Source: Prionace glauca
Taxonomy: Eukaryota; Chordata; Chondrichthyes; Carcharhiniformes; Carcharhinidae
Assembly (NCBI GenBank): GCA_037974335.1
Contig: CM075760.1
Location: 42,040,103-42,104,102 of the forward strand
DNA length: 64,000 bases
Reading direction: 5' to 3'
Shown: one piece after another, positions 1 to 11,079 of the stretch
Layout: each line of letters starts with the position of its first letter
How positions within the stretch are numbered: position 1 is the first letter of the stretch
The notes under the pieces: generated by a model
The model's database searches: none
What the model was told of the DNA's origin: nothing
Seen by the model: only the letters and a program-made list of their open reading frames with translations
Program-made: the position numbers and the translations under genes

Positions 1-767
1 TACTTACGTGGAGAAAAACTGCAGCAGGTGACGGTGCAGAGGAACCTCGGGGTCCTTGTGCATGAGTCGCAAAAACCCAGCTTGCAGGTGCAGCAGGTGG
101 TCAGGAAGGCGAATGGGATGCTGGCCTTCACAGCAAGGGGGATTGAATATAAAAGTAGCTGCAGCTGTATAGGGCATTGGTGAGCCGCAGCTGCAGTACT
201 ATGTGCAGTTTTGGGCGCCGTACTTACGCAAGGATATTTTGGCCTTGGAGGGAGTGCAGAGGAGGTGCCGGATGCCGGAGTTGAGGGGGTTGAGCTAAGA
301 GGAGAGGCTGAATAAACTAGGCTTGTACTCGTTAGAGTTTAGAAGAATGAGGGGAGATCTCATTGAGACGTATAAGATGATGAATGGGATGGATAGGATA
401 GAGATGGAGAGGCTCTTCCCGCTCAGAAAGGACAGCAGGACTAGGGGGCACAGCCTCAAGATAAAGGGGGGGGGGCGGTTTGGAATGGAGTTGAGGAGGA
501 ACTTCTTCACTCAAAGGGTGGTGAATCTCTGGAATTCTCTGCCCGTTGAAGTGGTGGAGGCTGCCTCGCTAAATATTTTTAAGAAACGGGTTGATGGGTT
601 TTTGATAAGAGAAGGGATTAAGGGTTATGGGGAGAGGGCGGGAAGGTGGAGCTGAGTCACGACAGATCAGCCATGATCTTATTGAATGGCGGGGCAGGCT
701 CGAAGGGCTAGATGGCCTACTCCTGCTCCTATTTCTTATGTTCTTATGTTCTTATATTTCTTATGCT
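1..767 (+). mobile_element. CR1-type LINE, 3' end (truncated by window edge)
   Basis: This is the C-terminal part of a non-LTR reverse transcriptase ORF plus its 3' end. Reading frames in 1-655 encode the usual CR1 C-terminal motifs (LYRALV-like, RRMRGDLIETYKMM, FFTQRVVNLWNSLP). The tail near 737-767 is a short run of TTCTTATG repeats, typical of CR1 3' ends. It is very similar to 23367-24129 of the long LINE in this window, so both belong to one young subfamily. A small deletion near 160 and a stop near 295 break the frame. The 5' part lies outside the window. Confidence 0.88.
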
Positions 768-1187
768 CTTATTAATTCTATTAATCGTTTATCAGCTCCT
801 AATCGTGACTGGAACAATCCTTTTGTACTCCTTATGTTAATAATTCTCAGTCTGTAAGTGAATTTAAATGAGATGCGTTTAGTTACGGTTAGTTATTGGG
901 ATTTGCCTCAGCTGGCAGGTTTCAGTTTACACTATTGAATGATACTTCGCTTGTATTTTCAATGTTAGTGCCAAGTGACCCCCAAATAAACAGCAGCCAA
1001 TTCTTCCCTCGTACAGCGAATCTAAGAATCAGCAGGAATCTGCCTTCGATGTGAACGGTTTTGAATGGTGTTTATGTGGATTGTTCTCGGGGTTTGTGTT
1101 CACGGGAATACATTCACGTGTCAATGTCAGACCCGCTGTTATAACCGGCACCCAGCAGACAGCAGCTGTGACCCAGAAACCTGCGGC

Positions 1188-1226
1188 AGTTTTTGTACGA
1201 GGATTTCACCAATTTTCATCACTGTG
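1188..1226 (-). other. 23-RSS of V1
   Basis: Read on the minus strand there is a heptamer CACAGTG (1220-1226), exactly 23 bp of spacer, and a nonamer ACAAAAACT (1188-1196). All bases that matter most for RAG cleavage are consensus. It directly follows the V1 coding end. Confidence 0.93.
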
Positions 1227-2227
1227 AGATTCTGTGCACAGTAATAGACCGCGGTGTCAGAGAGCAGCAGCTCCGAGATGGTCAATCGGTACAACTTTTC
1301 TGATTTCTCGATTGTATCAGAAAACCGGGTCTGAGCGAAATCCGCCTTCCATTCATCACTGCCGTCCGTATGTCTCCGGACCGCAAACTCGGGCTGTCTG
1401 CCTGGGTATTGACGGTACCAGAATAAATAATATGCATCGTCGGTATAGGTGCAGCTTAAAGTGACACTTTCTCCCTCTGTCCGTGTGAGTGAGGATTCCT
1501 GATGAGGAACAGAATCTCCATTGCTCAGATCTGGAAAACACGGTAAAAGAAATAAAAAACATTCAGCTGAACGGAGGGTGAAAATTCACAGTCGGTGTAA
1601 CATAAAAATAGACATTAAATAATATCAAACTCGCTCCAACTGATCTACGTTCCCGTTCAGAATCCCCAGAAGAGTCCGCCATCTCAATGCCTCTGTCCCT
1701 TTCCCCCTCAGCGGCTAATCTTTCCCCATCCCAAGTGTGTCTTTACTCCTCTCTTCAAGTGTTCATTGTGTTAATGTGAGTCACTTTCTACAGAACTCCC
1801 TCGAAAGGAGATTCGTTGTAATTTCCAGTTGATCTTTTCATTTCACTCAGATTTATGGGATATCGATTTGGAATCCTCCCCGAATGGAATCATCCTTTCC
1901 CCGTCCGCCGTACTGAACCTCTTCATCATTATAAATACATCAATCAGGTTACTCGTTAATCTTCTGCCAGAAGATAAATTAACCATAATGTTTAGATTGC
2001 ATTCTGTTGTTTCCATCTCCCAATTCTGGTATCAGGCTAGCTGTGTGTTTTGCCAACCGATATTCCTGTAAGGAAAAGCCAAGATCAAAGACTCAAATGC
2101 TCTAAGGCAGGCCCGATGTCTGATTAATTGGAGCGCCCTGCTTTTCAAATTTATTCCTCCTTTTTAAAGAGTGAAACTTACCGACAATGAATGTCACCCA
2201 GATCACAGTGAGGACCGAGCGCCGCAT
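1227..2227 (-). CDS. TCR alpha/delta-type V segment V1 (leader + V exon), intact
   Basis: Germline V gene for a T-cell receptor chain; after RAG joining it would form the antigen-binding N-terminal domain. The leader exon is 2182-2227 (MRRSVLTVIWVTFIVG, donor GTAAGT). The V exon is 1227-1530, with a pyrimidine-rich acceptor ending CCAG. The intron is 651 bp, much longer than the roughly 85-125 bp seen in most V genes here. The V exon is open and has Cys in LSCTY, the framework-2 core LFWYRQYPG and the framework-3 end DTAVYYCAQ. It is followed at once by a consensus 23-RSS. TRA/TRD assignment rests on the framework pattern and CA- ending; alpha versus delta use cannot be told. It appears functional. 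Confidence 0.92.
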
Positions 2228-2380
2228 TGCTGCTGTTCCTGGATTCCAGAGACTCTTGTGTCTCCCAAAGCTCAGAATATCGAACAAGAGAAGGCTGAGA
2301 CCATTGGTTGAGGCTGGTCCGATGTCACTTCCGACAGGTCATATGGCAGGAAGACCTGAAATCACTGGATCTGATTGGTC

Positions 2381-2388
2381 TGACGTCA
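2381..2388. promoter_or_regulatory. CRE-like site upstream of V1
   Basis: A perfect palindromic TGACGTCA lies about 154 bp upstream of the V1 start codon, next to an inverted CCAAT box (GATTGGT). CRE or decamer elements are known in TCR V promoters. V4 has a one-base variant at nearly the same distance, which supports a real promoter element. Confidence 0.55.
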
Positions 2389-2395
2389 TTGACTA

Positions 2396-2465
2396 CAGTC
2401 AAAAGTCTAACAACACCAGGTTTCAGTCCAACCAATTTATTTGATACTAAATTCACTAGCTTTCA
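2396..2465 (-). repeat. Penelope-like element 3'-tail fragment
   Basis: The stretch matches, inverted and degraded, the tail of the element ending near 19995 (TTTATTTGATA / CTAGCTTTC core). It is a short solo tail, and similar pieces occur at 27590-27670 and 56128-56240. Confidence 0.5.
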
Positions 2466-2529
2466 GATTAGCCCCTCATTGACTTCAACACAATTGTTGA
2501 TTACAGGGAACTGAAACATTGACCATACA

Positions 2530-3230
2530 CTCTGTTGTTCAGAGCGAGGCGAGTAAACACAGCTAGGTTGATCCTAATCGAGCTAAGAGACATTTTTACC
2601 TTCAATTGACCTGAAAGAAATCGCTTTGAAGAAGGAAATGCAAGTGTTGAATGTGGATGAAGCTGTTCCGAGTATTTAAGTCACTGTCATTAATCAGACT
2701 GAGTTTGAGACGGGTGTCAATTGGGAAGACGATCTAAGATTTTTCCTGCGATAGTGCCAGATCAAACGGAGCGGGGAAATACTACGAAAGTGAATAGGTG
2801 AAACTTCCAAATTTAGTGTATGTTAAAAAGGTTGGTTTATCAAATACACGTTAAAGGGTTGCATCCAATTGCTCAGTTGAAGTGAGCCTCACATCTAACA
2901 CCTCTGTTCGGGTCTGATGGGATCTTTCTTGTGGATACATTCTCCAGACTCTCTCCTTTTCTGAGGGCTGAAAAATGTCTCCAAACGTCCAAGACAAGAT
3001 CTCTGCTGATTTTCACAAAAGGTACAAAACGGTCCCTTGAAATATCACGGAGATGTTTTCTCTAATACTGCATTTCTGAGCTACACAGCTAGCAGAGAAG
3101 TAACAGATTCAGGACAAAAATCCCACACTGGGTGTTCCAAACAGCACTCACATTGCTAAACAAAATCAAAAGTTCCTCCTCGGAAATCTTAGTCACCGGC
3201 AGCCTCAAAACTAAAACTGAAGGATTTATA
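2530..3230. other. Non-coding stretch, nothing recognised
   Basis: No open V exon, RSS, tRNA or recognisable repeat is seen. It is AT-rich single-copy-looking sequence between the V1 promoter side and a truncated LINE. Confidence 0.4.
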
Positions 3231-4533
3231 GTTATTTGGAGAGTAATGAATTGATTGGAGATAGTCAGCATGGTTTTGTGGCGGGTAGGTCATGCCTTAC
3301 TAACCTTATTGAGTTTTTTGAGAAACTGACCAAAGAGGTGAATGGGGGTAAGACAGTGGACGTGGTGTATATGGATTTTAGTAAGGCGTTTGATAAGGTT
3401 CACCATGGTAGGCGTCTGCAGAAAATGCAGATGTATGGGATTGGGGGTGATCTAGGGAATTGGATCAGGAATTGGCTAGCGGATAGGAGACAGAGGGTGG
3501 TGGTTGATGGTAAATATTCATCATGGAGTTCGGTTACGAGTGGTGTGCCTCAGGGATCTGTTCCGGGGCCACTGCTGTTTGTAATTTTTATTAATGATCT
3601 GGATGAGGGTATAGTTGGGTGGATTAGTAAATTTGCTGATGACACCAAAGTCGGAGGTGTGGTTGATAGTAATGAAGGGTGTTATAGTTTGCAGGAAGAC
3701 TTAGACAGGTTGCAGAGCTGGGCCGAGAGGTGGCGGATGGAGTTTAATGCGGAGAAGTGTGAGGTAATTCACTTTGGTAGGAATAACAGATGTGTCGAGT
3801 ATTGCGCTAACGGGAGGACTTTGAATAGTGTGGATGAGCAGAGGGATCTAGGTGTATGTGTACACAGATCCCTGAAAGTTGGGAGTCAAGGAGATAAAGT
3901 TGTTAAGAAGGCATACGGTGTCTTGGCGTTTATTGGTAGGGGGATTGAATTTAGGAGTCGCAGCGTCATGTTGCAACTGTACACAACTCTGGTGCGGCCG
4001 CACTTGGAGTACTGTGTGTAGTTCTGGTCCCCACATTACAGGAAGGATGTGGAGGCTTTGGAGAAGGTGCAGAGGAGGTTTACCAGGATGTTGCCTGGTA
4101 TGGAGGGGAGGTCCTATGAGGAGAGGCTGAGGGATTTGGGGTTGTTTTCACTGGAAAGAAGGCGGCTAAGGGGGGATCTTATTGAAACATATAAGATGAT
4201 TAGAGGTTTAGATAGGGTGGATAGTAATAGCCTTTTTCCTCTGATGGAGAAATCTAGCACGAGGGGGCATGGCTTTAAATTAAGGGGTGGTAGTTATAGG
4301 ACGGATGTCAGGGGTAGGTTCTTTACCCAGAGGGTGGTGAGGGATTGGAATGCCCTGCCTGCTGCAGTTGTAAATGCGCCTAGTTTGGGGGCGTTTAAGA
4401 GATCTGTGGATAGGTTTATGGACGAAAAGGGATTGGTTTAGGTTAGTAGGTCATTGTTTTTGTAACTGGTCGGCGCAACATCGTGGGCCGAAGGGCCTGT
4501 TCTGCGCTGTAATGTTCTATGTTCTATGTGCTA
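3231..4533 (+). mobile_element. CR1-type LINE, 5'-truncated, RT to 3' end
   Basis: A reverse transcriptase ORF runs from 3236 to 4021 and continues in another frame at 4049-4441. Visible motifs are QHGFVAGRSCLTNL, YMDFSKAFDKV, SGVPQGSVPGPLLF and FADD (the catalytic aspartates). A stop near 4019 interrupts the conserved YCV-FWSP region. The 3' UTR ends with GGGCCGAAGGGCCTG and a TTCTATG repeat tail near 4533. It is 5'-truncated, as usual for target-primed insertion, and its tail differs from that of the 1-767 copy. Confidence 0.92.
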
Positions 4534-4904
4534 AAACAACGTCAAGAACATTTACGGAATGGTATTAGTTAACTCCAGTGTACAGTTAGACTGACAGCAA
4601 TCTTCATAAATTTCATTACTTCAATGTACTTTTTTTCCTTTCGATGTGTTTTCCGTGACTGTAACATTGAACAATCATCTCTCCATATCGTCTCCCAGTT
4701 TTCTGGAGCTTTTGACTGCGGCCTGCTCACACAGATTATTTAAACAGAGTGTGTTGCCGAATAAGAGAAAACTTATACGCGTTGAACAGATTTCGCAAAG
4801 CGGTGACTGTGATCTTTAAACCAACCCCAAGTGGATTTTCCCCCGTGCCCACTGAGTTTCAGAATGTTTCTTGGAGACTGCTGTGGTTTCTGTCAGCACT
4901 AACA

Positions 4905-5140
4905 ATGCAAATCTTTCCGATGATAATATTCAGATCAGGATTACTTTCCCCGACCACCTCCTCCACCTCCCTCAGTCTCTGAAAGTGCGGCCGTTTCCCT
5001 ATCAAGATATGACTGTAGCCTTTTCTTTCCATGTCAGCACCAGGTCGCCACCAAGTGGTCTCACAGAACCAGAGACACAGACGGAAGTGAGGCATGAACA
5101 TCCTGAGGACAGAGAACAAATTATTAAAGGCGGGGATTAG
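4905..5140 (+). promoter_or_regulatory. Orphan V-promoter-like sequence (octamer + GC motif)
   Basis: A perfect octamer ATGCAAAT lies at 4905-4912. At 5116-5140 is a GC-rich motif (AGGCGGGGATTAG) that closely matches the element about 50 bp upstream of the start codons of V2 (5888-5911, minus) and V8 (48994-49017, plus). No leader or V exon follows in this direction. I infer a promoter relic of a lost plus-strand V gene, or an antisense promoter downstream of V2. Confidence 0.35.
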
Positions 5141-5334
5141 AACCGGTATCTTCAAATATGACTCTGTGCTGATCTGTTTGTCAGATTGAAATCGGCAGTC
5201 TGTTTGTGTCGCTGCTCCTGGGAACAGTTTCATTGGAAGTTGGTTTGGTTTCCTTTCTCTGTGCATTGTGGCTACACCGACCGCGATTCTACACAAGCGA
5301 CAACAGACAGGAACTGCATTCTGCAGTAAAAAGC

Positions 5335-5373
5335 AGTTTTTGTACAGAGCTGAGCTTGTTTTCTGTCACTGTG
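5335..5373 (-). other. 23-RSS of V2
   Basis: On the minus strand, heptamer CACAGTG (5367-5373), a 23-bp spacer and nonamer ACAAAAACT (5335-5343) directly follow the V2 coding end. Confidence 0.93.
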
Positions 5374-5837
5374 AGTCTGAAAGCGCAGTAATACACGGCG
5401 GCGTCAGCCAGCTTCAGACCCCGGACAGTTAAACTGATGAATTTATTCTCAGTCTGGAGCTCAACAGAGAAACGGCTTTTGGCAAAATCGGCTTTATCTT
5501 CACTGCCTCCCGAGTATTTCCACAATATAAACTCAGGCTGTGAGTCTGGGTGCTGCCGGTACCAGTATAGATAGTAGGAGCTCATTTTAATATCATATTT
5601 ACAATTTAAAGTCACCGCTTCTCCTTCTGTCCTAACATCTGAGGAAGGCGACTGAGTGACAGAATCTCCACAAATCAGATCTGAAAAACAAATATAAAAA
5701 AGATCTGACCGGCGACTGTTGAAAATTTTGTTTCATACCTTGTTTCAAAAATGTAAAAAGCAAAGTTGAAATGTGTTTGGTCCACATTTACCTGTCAGAA
5801 ATATTGCCCACAGAACCCAGATGCTGAGCAGCCGCAT
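5374..5837 (-). CDS. TCR alpha/delta-type V segment V2, intact
   Basis: Germline V gene on the minus strand. The leader exon is 5792-5837 (MRLLSIWVLWAIFLTG, donor GTAAAT), the intron is 111 bp, and the V exon is 5374-5680. The V exon is open with GDSVTQSPSS at the N-terminus, LNCKYD carrying the first Cys, YLYWYRQHP in framework 2, DKADFAKSRFS in framework 3 and DAAVYYCAF at the end. It is the same family as V7, V8 and V12, which share the MRLLSIW-type leader. The consensus RSS and a conserved GC motif 50 bp upstream support function. Confidence 0.94.
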
Positions 5838-5887
5838 TGTCTCTGTCTGCTCTGTAGAAGAGGAGTTGGGGATTTTGAAGACATGTT

Positions 5888-5911
5888 CTAAACCCCGCCC
5901 TCAGTAATCTG
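5888..5911 (-). promoter_or_regulatory. Conserved V-family promoter motif of V2
   Basis: Read on the minus strand it contains GAGGGCGGGGTTTAG, ending about 50 bp before the V2 ATG. The same motif at the same distance precedes V8. The core resembles a GC box (Sp1/KLF type). The factor is inferred. Confidence 0.5.
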
Positions 5912-5914
5912 CTG

Positions 5915-7015
5915 TGAGTCTCAGGATGTTTTCACTTCACTTCCTGATGTTCCCAGTGACATTGAGAATAGGCGGGCTGGTGAGCTGGCTGCCAATGATT
6001 GGAAACACTCAGAGCCGGGGAACAGTCAGTGCTTTATGGAAGGAATATTTCCGTTTTACACAGCAGATGGTGACAGTTAAACCCGATACTGATTATTGTG
6101 ACCGCCAAACTCAGGCTTGTTCCAGGATTTGGTTCATTCAGGATCAGTCCGTTTAAGCTTTACCATCGGCTCAGCCTTGACTGTGAGATTTCCCTCATGA
6201 AACACTGATACAATTATTGAACACTTATTGCATTTTATGTCGGAGTGGTTGATTGACTCATCACATTGTCAGCGATCCTGCCGTTCGAAGAGAAACTCCC
6301 AATTCAAGGAAGGAGCGGTTCTACCGCCGTTCAGCGGGTCTGATAATCAGCTACGGAATCCTTCCCAACATAGTTCAAAGGAAAGGACATGTGTTTGTGA
6401 TGATATGCTTAAAAAGTATACCTGCTGCTTTGGACATTCCGTGGAACAATCTTGAAGTTTTCACATTTCCACTAATGTAACGTCTCTCAATGGCACCTCT
6501 GTTTAAAATTACTAACTTCAATCGGATTAGTTATCGTGTATTCAATGAGCCACCACCCTCGGAATTTGGGATTTGTTTAAGAGATAATAATGTCAGCACT
6601 TCCAGTAACTCGACAATCGTGTGTTCAAAACACGAGAGCAAAGTTCAGACAGCAGATAAACAGTCTCCTGAGGATATGTAAAGCTTGTCCTCATTACCTA
6701 CAATTCAATACCAGCCGGCTAGGAAAATCTTTTCGGTGTCACTTCCATTCATAAAAGAAATGAATACGGTAATGAAATGATTACAGTGTAATAATTCAGA
6801 AAACAGCTCTCACAATGGGTTTTCAGTCACATTTTCATATCCTTTTCCACATCAGACACACCTTCTCTCACTCGTTCTGGCCTCTGATCAATATCAGGCT
6901 CCAATCCTGCTACAATGCGGGTGTTTTTGTAATGATTATTGACCACTTTATCTTCTTCAAAACATTGAAGCAAATTGGGTTCAAGTATTTAAATTACCAT
7001 TGCAAACAGTGCAGA
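5915..7015. other. Non-coding stretch, nothing recognised
   Basis: No V exon, RSS or RNA gene was seen on either strand. Short reading frames (for example 5914-6156 and 6228-6455) show no recognisable domain. The stretch may include the distal promoter region of V2. Confidence 0.4.
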
Positions 7016-7195
7016 AGGAGGCTTTTGGGCCCATTAAGTCTGCATCCTTCGCAATCACACCGAGGCCCAGTCCCCGTAGTCCCTACTAGTTTCCCTAACT
7101 CTAAAGGGCAATTTAATATGGTCAATCAACCTAACTTTGGACTGTGAGGGGAAACCGGAGAACCCAGACGAGAAAGTGCAAACTCCACATAGGCA
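7016..7195 (-). repeat. tRNA-headed SINE, partial
   Basis: Inverted SINE body with the typical block reading, in this orientation, CAATCAACCTAAC then TTTGGACTGTG and AAACCGGAGAACC. It stops at 7195 where the LINE tail begins, which suggests the LINE landed in the SINE. Confidence 0.75.
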
Positions 7196-9007
7196 AAGAA
7201 CAAAGAACAAAGAACAACACAGCACGGGAAACAGGCCCTTCGGCCCAACGAGCCCGCGCCGCCGTCCCATGTTCAGTGATCTATTCATGACTCTAGTCTA
7301 TGCCTAATGTGTGAGGATCAGAGAGGTCCAATATAGGGACAATTTGTTACCCAATCAATCAGCCTAAAAGCACATTTTTGGGATGTGGGAGGAAACCGGA
7401 GCACCCGGAGGAAACCCACGCAACCACGGGGAGAACGCGCAAACTCCCACGGACACAGGCCCAACTCCATGTGTCCGCACAGCAACAGAGATAGCCTCTG
7501 AGCTGCCATGATGCCCTCGAGATGGTAAGTGCCTGTGGATAAAAATTTCATTATTAAAGACTCTATATTCCTGAGGCTAAAACTGACCCCAAGCCTACAA
7601 TGCTTAGTAAGGCCTGCTATATCCTCCTATATGTAGACCGCTGATGTGGCTGTCCAAGTGACTCTTGAACAACCCTAGCGTGCCTGCTTCCACCACCTTA
7701 CTCGGCAGTGCATTCCACATCCCCACTACCCTTTGTGTGAAAAACTGCCCTCTAATATTAGTCTTATATCTAGCCCCCCTTACCCTAAGCCCGTGACCCC
7801 TCGTTCTATCCATTTCTAATAGCGGAAAAAGCTTATCACCATCTACTCTATCTGTCCCCTTCATAATCTTATAAACCACTATTAGATCCCCCCTCAGCCG
7901 ACGTCTCTCAAGGGAAAACAGCCCAAGTGCATTCAATCATTCCTCGTAAGACAACCCTTCCATGCCAGGCAACATCCTGGTAAATCTCCTCTGCACTCTC
8001 TCCAGGATCTCTACATCCTTCCGGTAGTACGGCGACCAGAACTGGACGCAGTACTCCAGGTGAGGCCTAACCAACGTTCTATACAACTGCAACATCAGAC
8101 TCCTACTCTTATATTCAATACCCCTTCCTATGAAGGCTAACATGCCATACGCTTTCCTCATCACATTCTGCACCTGCACCGACACCTTCAGGGACTTGTG
8201 TACCTGCACCCCCAGGTCTCACTGCGTATATATACTCCGGATAGTTCTACCTTTTATCATATAACTCCCTTCCACATTATTCCGGCCAAAGTGCATCTCC
8301 TCGCATTTCTCCGGATTAAATTCCATTTGCCATCTATCTGCCCAATCTACCAGCCTATCTATGTCCTGTTGCATTGCCAGGCACTGCTCCTCAGTACCCG
8401 CCAATCCAACCATCTTAGTGTCATCAGCAAATTTGCTGATCACACCACCTACCCCCTCTTCCAAGTCATTAATATATACTACAAATAGTAGAGGTCCTAG
8501 TACCGAGCCCTGCGGCACCCCACTGATGACAGACCTCCAATTGGAAAAGGAGCCCTCCACTACTACCCGTTGTCTCCTCCTCCCAAGCCAGTTCTTCACC
8601 CATCTACATACCTGGCCTTGTATCCCATGAGCCTTCACCTTTTCTATCAGCCTACCGTGAGGGACCTTGTCAAACACCTTACTGAAATCCATATAGACAA
8701 CATCAACGGCTTGTCCTTCGTCAACCGTTTTTGTCACCTCTTCAAAAAATTCTAATAGATTCGTAAGGCACGACCTCCCTGTAACGAAGCCATGCTGCGT
8801 ATCCCTGATCAGATTGCAGCGCTCCAGATGCTCATACATCCTATCCTTGAGGATCCTCTCCATTATCTTGCCTATAACTGAAGTCAAGCTCACTGGCGTA
8901 TAGTTCCCTGGGTTATCCCTCTGACCCTTCTTAAACAACGGTACTACATTTGCAATCCGCCAATCCTCAGTGACCAGAGGCCCCGGCGCTGTGAGGCAAA
9001 CTGCCAC
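7196..9007 (-). mobile_element. CR1-type LINE, RT half with long 3' UTR
   Basis: Minus-strand element. The RT ORF 9007-8219 shows GNYTPVSLTSVIGK, YMDFSKVFDKVPHG, SGVPQGSVLGPLLF and FADD, then continues 8209-7937 and 7936-7604. Only two in-frame stops (near 8218 and 7937) interrupt more than 460 codons, so this copy is fairly young. The 5' part with the endonuclease is missing. The last about 430 bp (7196-7624) form a 3' UTR ending in GTTCTTT repeats. The same 3' sequence occurs alone at 20462, 43331 and 55557, always starting at the same point. The UTR includes a SINE-core-like block. Confidence 0.88.
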
Positions 9008-9511
9008 CCAATGGTGCCTATTCGAAGAAATGTTCCAATAGCAGCGAACAGAAAGGGAGAGAGTCTTTGTTATTCATTGGCCTCGCCTGAGAGTTTCCTT
9101 TTGTGGCTCAGTGGAATTTTGCCGGACTTATTTAAGATGCCGAGCAGAAAATTAGGTTCTGAATCGTTGAACGAAATATTGGAAAAAAGGTAAAGCAATT
9201 ACAGGTGAAAACTGGAAACTGGAGGCAGGAAGGGACTGAGTGGAAAAATAAATTGAAAGGAACAAGGACAATTAACATGTAAACAATTAAGGTTCTACAG
9301 ATGTACTTGTGGAGTCTATTTTTAATATGTTGCAAATTGAAATCATAAAGTAATATAGTTCTATGAGTGAACCTCACAATCTATTGTGTTTTGTATTATT
9401 TGCAGGTTGAGAAAGATCCCTCTGGCTCTCGCACCGCTCAGTGAATTATTGCTGCTCTTCACCGGTGTGAGAGCGCCCTCTGCTGCTTAGTCTCTGGAGT
9501 TGTCGCTGTGG

Positions 9512-9665
9512 AATTTTGACTGGGACCCGCGACATCTCTGCAGCAGTGTGGGGACTCATGACACTGAAATACACAGCGGTGTCGGAGATCAGGACTTTAT
9601 TAATCATCACTTCAGTGATCTTGTTAGTTTTACTAAACTTTGATTTCAAAATTTGGGCTTGAAGT
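9512..9665 (-). pseudogene. V segment fragment (framework 3 end + decayed RSS)
   Basis: The minus strand encodes a framework-3-like piece, SKFSKTNKITEV...ISDTAVYFSVM. The second conserved Cys is replaced by Ser (YFS instead of YFC), and everything upstream of framework 3 is missing. A heptamer CACACTG (9544-9550), a 23-bp spacer and a weak nonamer GTCAAAATT follow. Related fragments lie at 20.0 kb and 42.6 kb. It is a dead remnant of a TRA/TRD-like V. Confidence 0.72.
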
Positions 9666-9699
9666 TTCTTATCCCCCCAAAGTGACAGAGCATGTGAGA

Positions 9700-10020
9700 G
9701 ATGGATGCTCAGCCAGAACCTGATGTCCTCGTACGTGAGTCGCTGAAAGTAAATGTGCAGTTACAGCAGACAGTAAAGAAGAAAAATGATTTGCTAACCT
9801 TCATAGCAAGAGGGTTTGAGTACAGGAATAGGGATGTTTTGCTGCAATTCTATCGGGCATTGTTGGGGCCACACCTGGAGTATTGTGTGTAGCTTTGACG
9901 TCCTCATCCGAGAAAGGATGTCCTTGCTTCAGAGGGATTGCAGAGAAGGTTTACCAGGCTGTTTCTTGGGATGTTAGTTTTGTCATTTCAGTAGAGAATG
10001 AATGAGTTAGAATTCTATTT
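9700..10020 (+). mobile_element. Old CR1-type LINE fragment
   Basis: The 9701-9892 frame reads SLKVNVQLQQTVKKKNDLLTF... and LQFYRALLGPHLEYCV, the C-terminal CR1 block (LYRALVRPHLEYCV). It is diverged and truncated at both ends. Confidence 0.75.
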
Positions 10021-10084
10021 AAAGAGTTCAAAACAGTGAGACGAAATCTCACAAAAACTAATAAAATTCCGGGAGGATTACATA

Positions 10085-10855
10085 GACACATAGAAGAAGG
10101 AATACGCCATTCAGCCCATAGAGCCTGCTCCGCCATTCATTTGAACATGGTTGATCATCAAATTTAATATCCTGATTCCTCTTTCCTCTCATATGCTTTG
10201 ATCCCTTCAGTCCCAAGAGCTATATCTATTTTCTTCTTGAAATCGGAAAACGTTTTAGTCTCAAGTAGTGGTAGTGAATTCTATACGTTCACCACCCTTC
10301 AGCTGAAGAAATTTCTTCCCATTTCAGTTCTAATAGGCTAACCCCTCTTTCTTCAAACTATGACCCCTAGTTAGAATCATAAAAACCCTACACTTCAGAA
10401 AAAGGCCATTCGGCCCATCGAGTCTGCACCGACTACAATACCACCCAGGCCCTACCCCCATATCCCCAATATTTACCCACTAATCCCTCAAACTACGCAT
10501 CTCAGGACGCTAAGGGCAATTTTTTAGCACGGCCAATCAACCTAACCCACACATCTTTGGACTGTGGGAGAAAACCGGAGCACCCGGAGACACGAGGAGA
10601 ATGTGCTAACTCCACACAGACAGTGCTAACTACTTTGCTACCATGCCAAGTTCTGGACTCCTCCATCACTCGGAACATTCTTTCTGAATCTTCACTGCTT
10701 AACTCTGTTAGGATTTTAAAAGACTTTATCATATCCCCTCTCAGCCTTCGAAACTCCGGTGAATACAATCCTAACCGATTTAGTCACTCTTCATATGACA
10801 AATCTATCATCCCAGAAATCAGCCTGTTAAATCTTCGCTGTGCTCCCTCTCGAGG
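10085..10855 (-). mobile_element. CR1-type LINE 3' fragment split by a SINE
   Basis: Inverted CR1 3' end. 10085-10372 and 10646-10855 are consecutive parts of one element (CCATTCAGCCCATAGAGCC; CCCCTCTCAGCCTTCG), separated by a SINE at 10373-10645. The break falls in the stretch around CCTAGTT / AAGTTCTGG, consistent with a short AGTT target duplication. Confidence 0.75.
10373..10645 (-). repeat. tRNA-headed SINE nested in CR1
   Basis: Inverted SINE with the standard tail (CGGCCCATCGAGTCTGCACCG) and core (GGACTGTGGGAGAAAACCGG). The tRNA-like head is truncated near 10645. It interrupts a CR1 fragment, so it is the younger insertion. Confidence 0.8.
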
Positions 10856-11075
10856 ATTAGACAGAATAGATCCAGAAAGAATTTTCCCGATAATGGGGGA
10901 GTCCAGAATTAAGAGTGGCAGTTTGAAGGTTAGGTTTAAACCTTTTGGGACTGAGGTGAGCAGAGATTTCTTCACCCAGAGAGTAGCGAAATCATGGAAT
11001 TCACTACCACAGGAAAGTAGTTGAGGCCAAAACGTTGTGTGTTTTCAAGAAGAAACTAGATGTCGCTCTTCCTTC
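10853..11075 (+). mobile_element. CR1-type LINE 3' fragment, opposite orientation
   Basis: The frame encodes LDRIDPERIFPIMGES...IKSGSLKV...FFTQRVAKSWNSLP, the CR1 C-terminal block. It abuts the inverted fragment ending at 10855, forming a head-to-head junction of two pieces. Confidence 0.75.
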
Positions 11076-11079
11076 TCGA

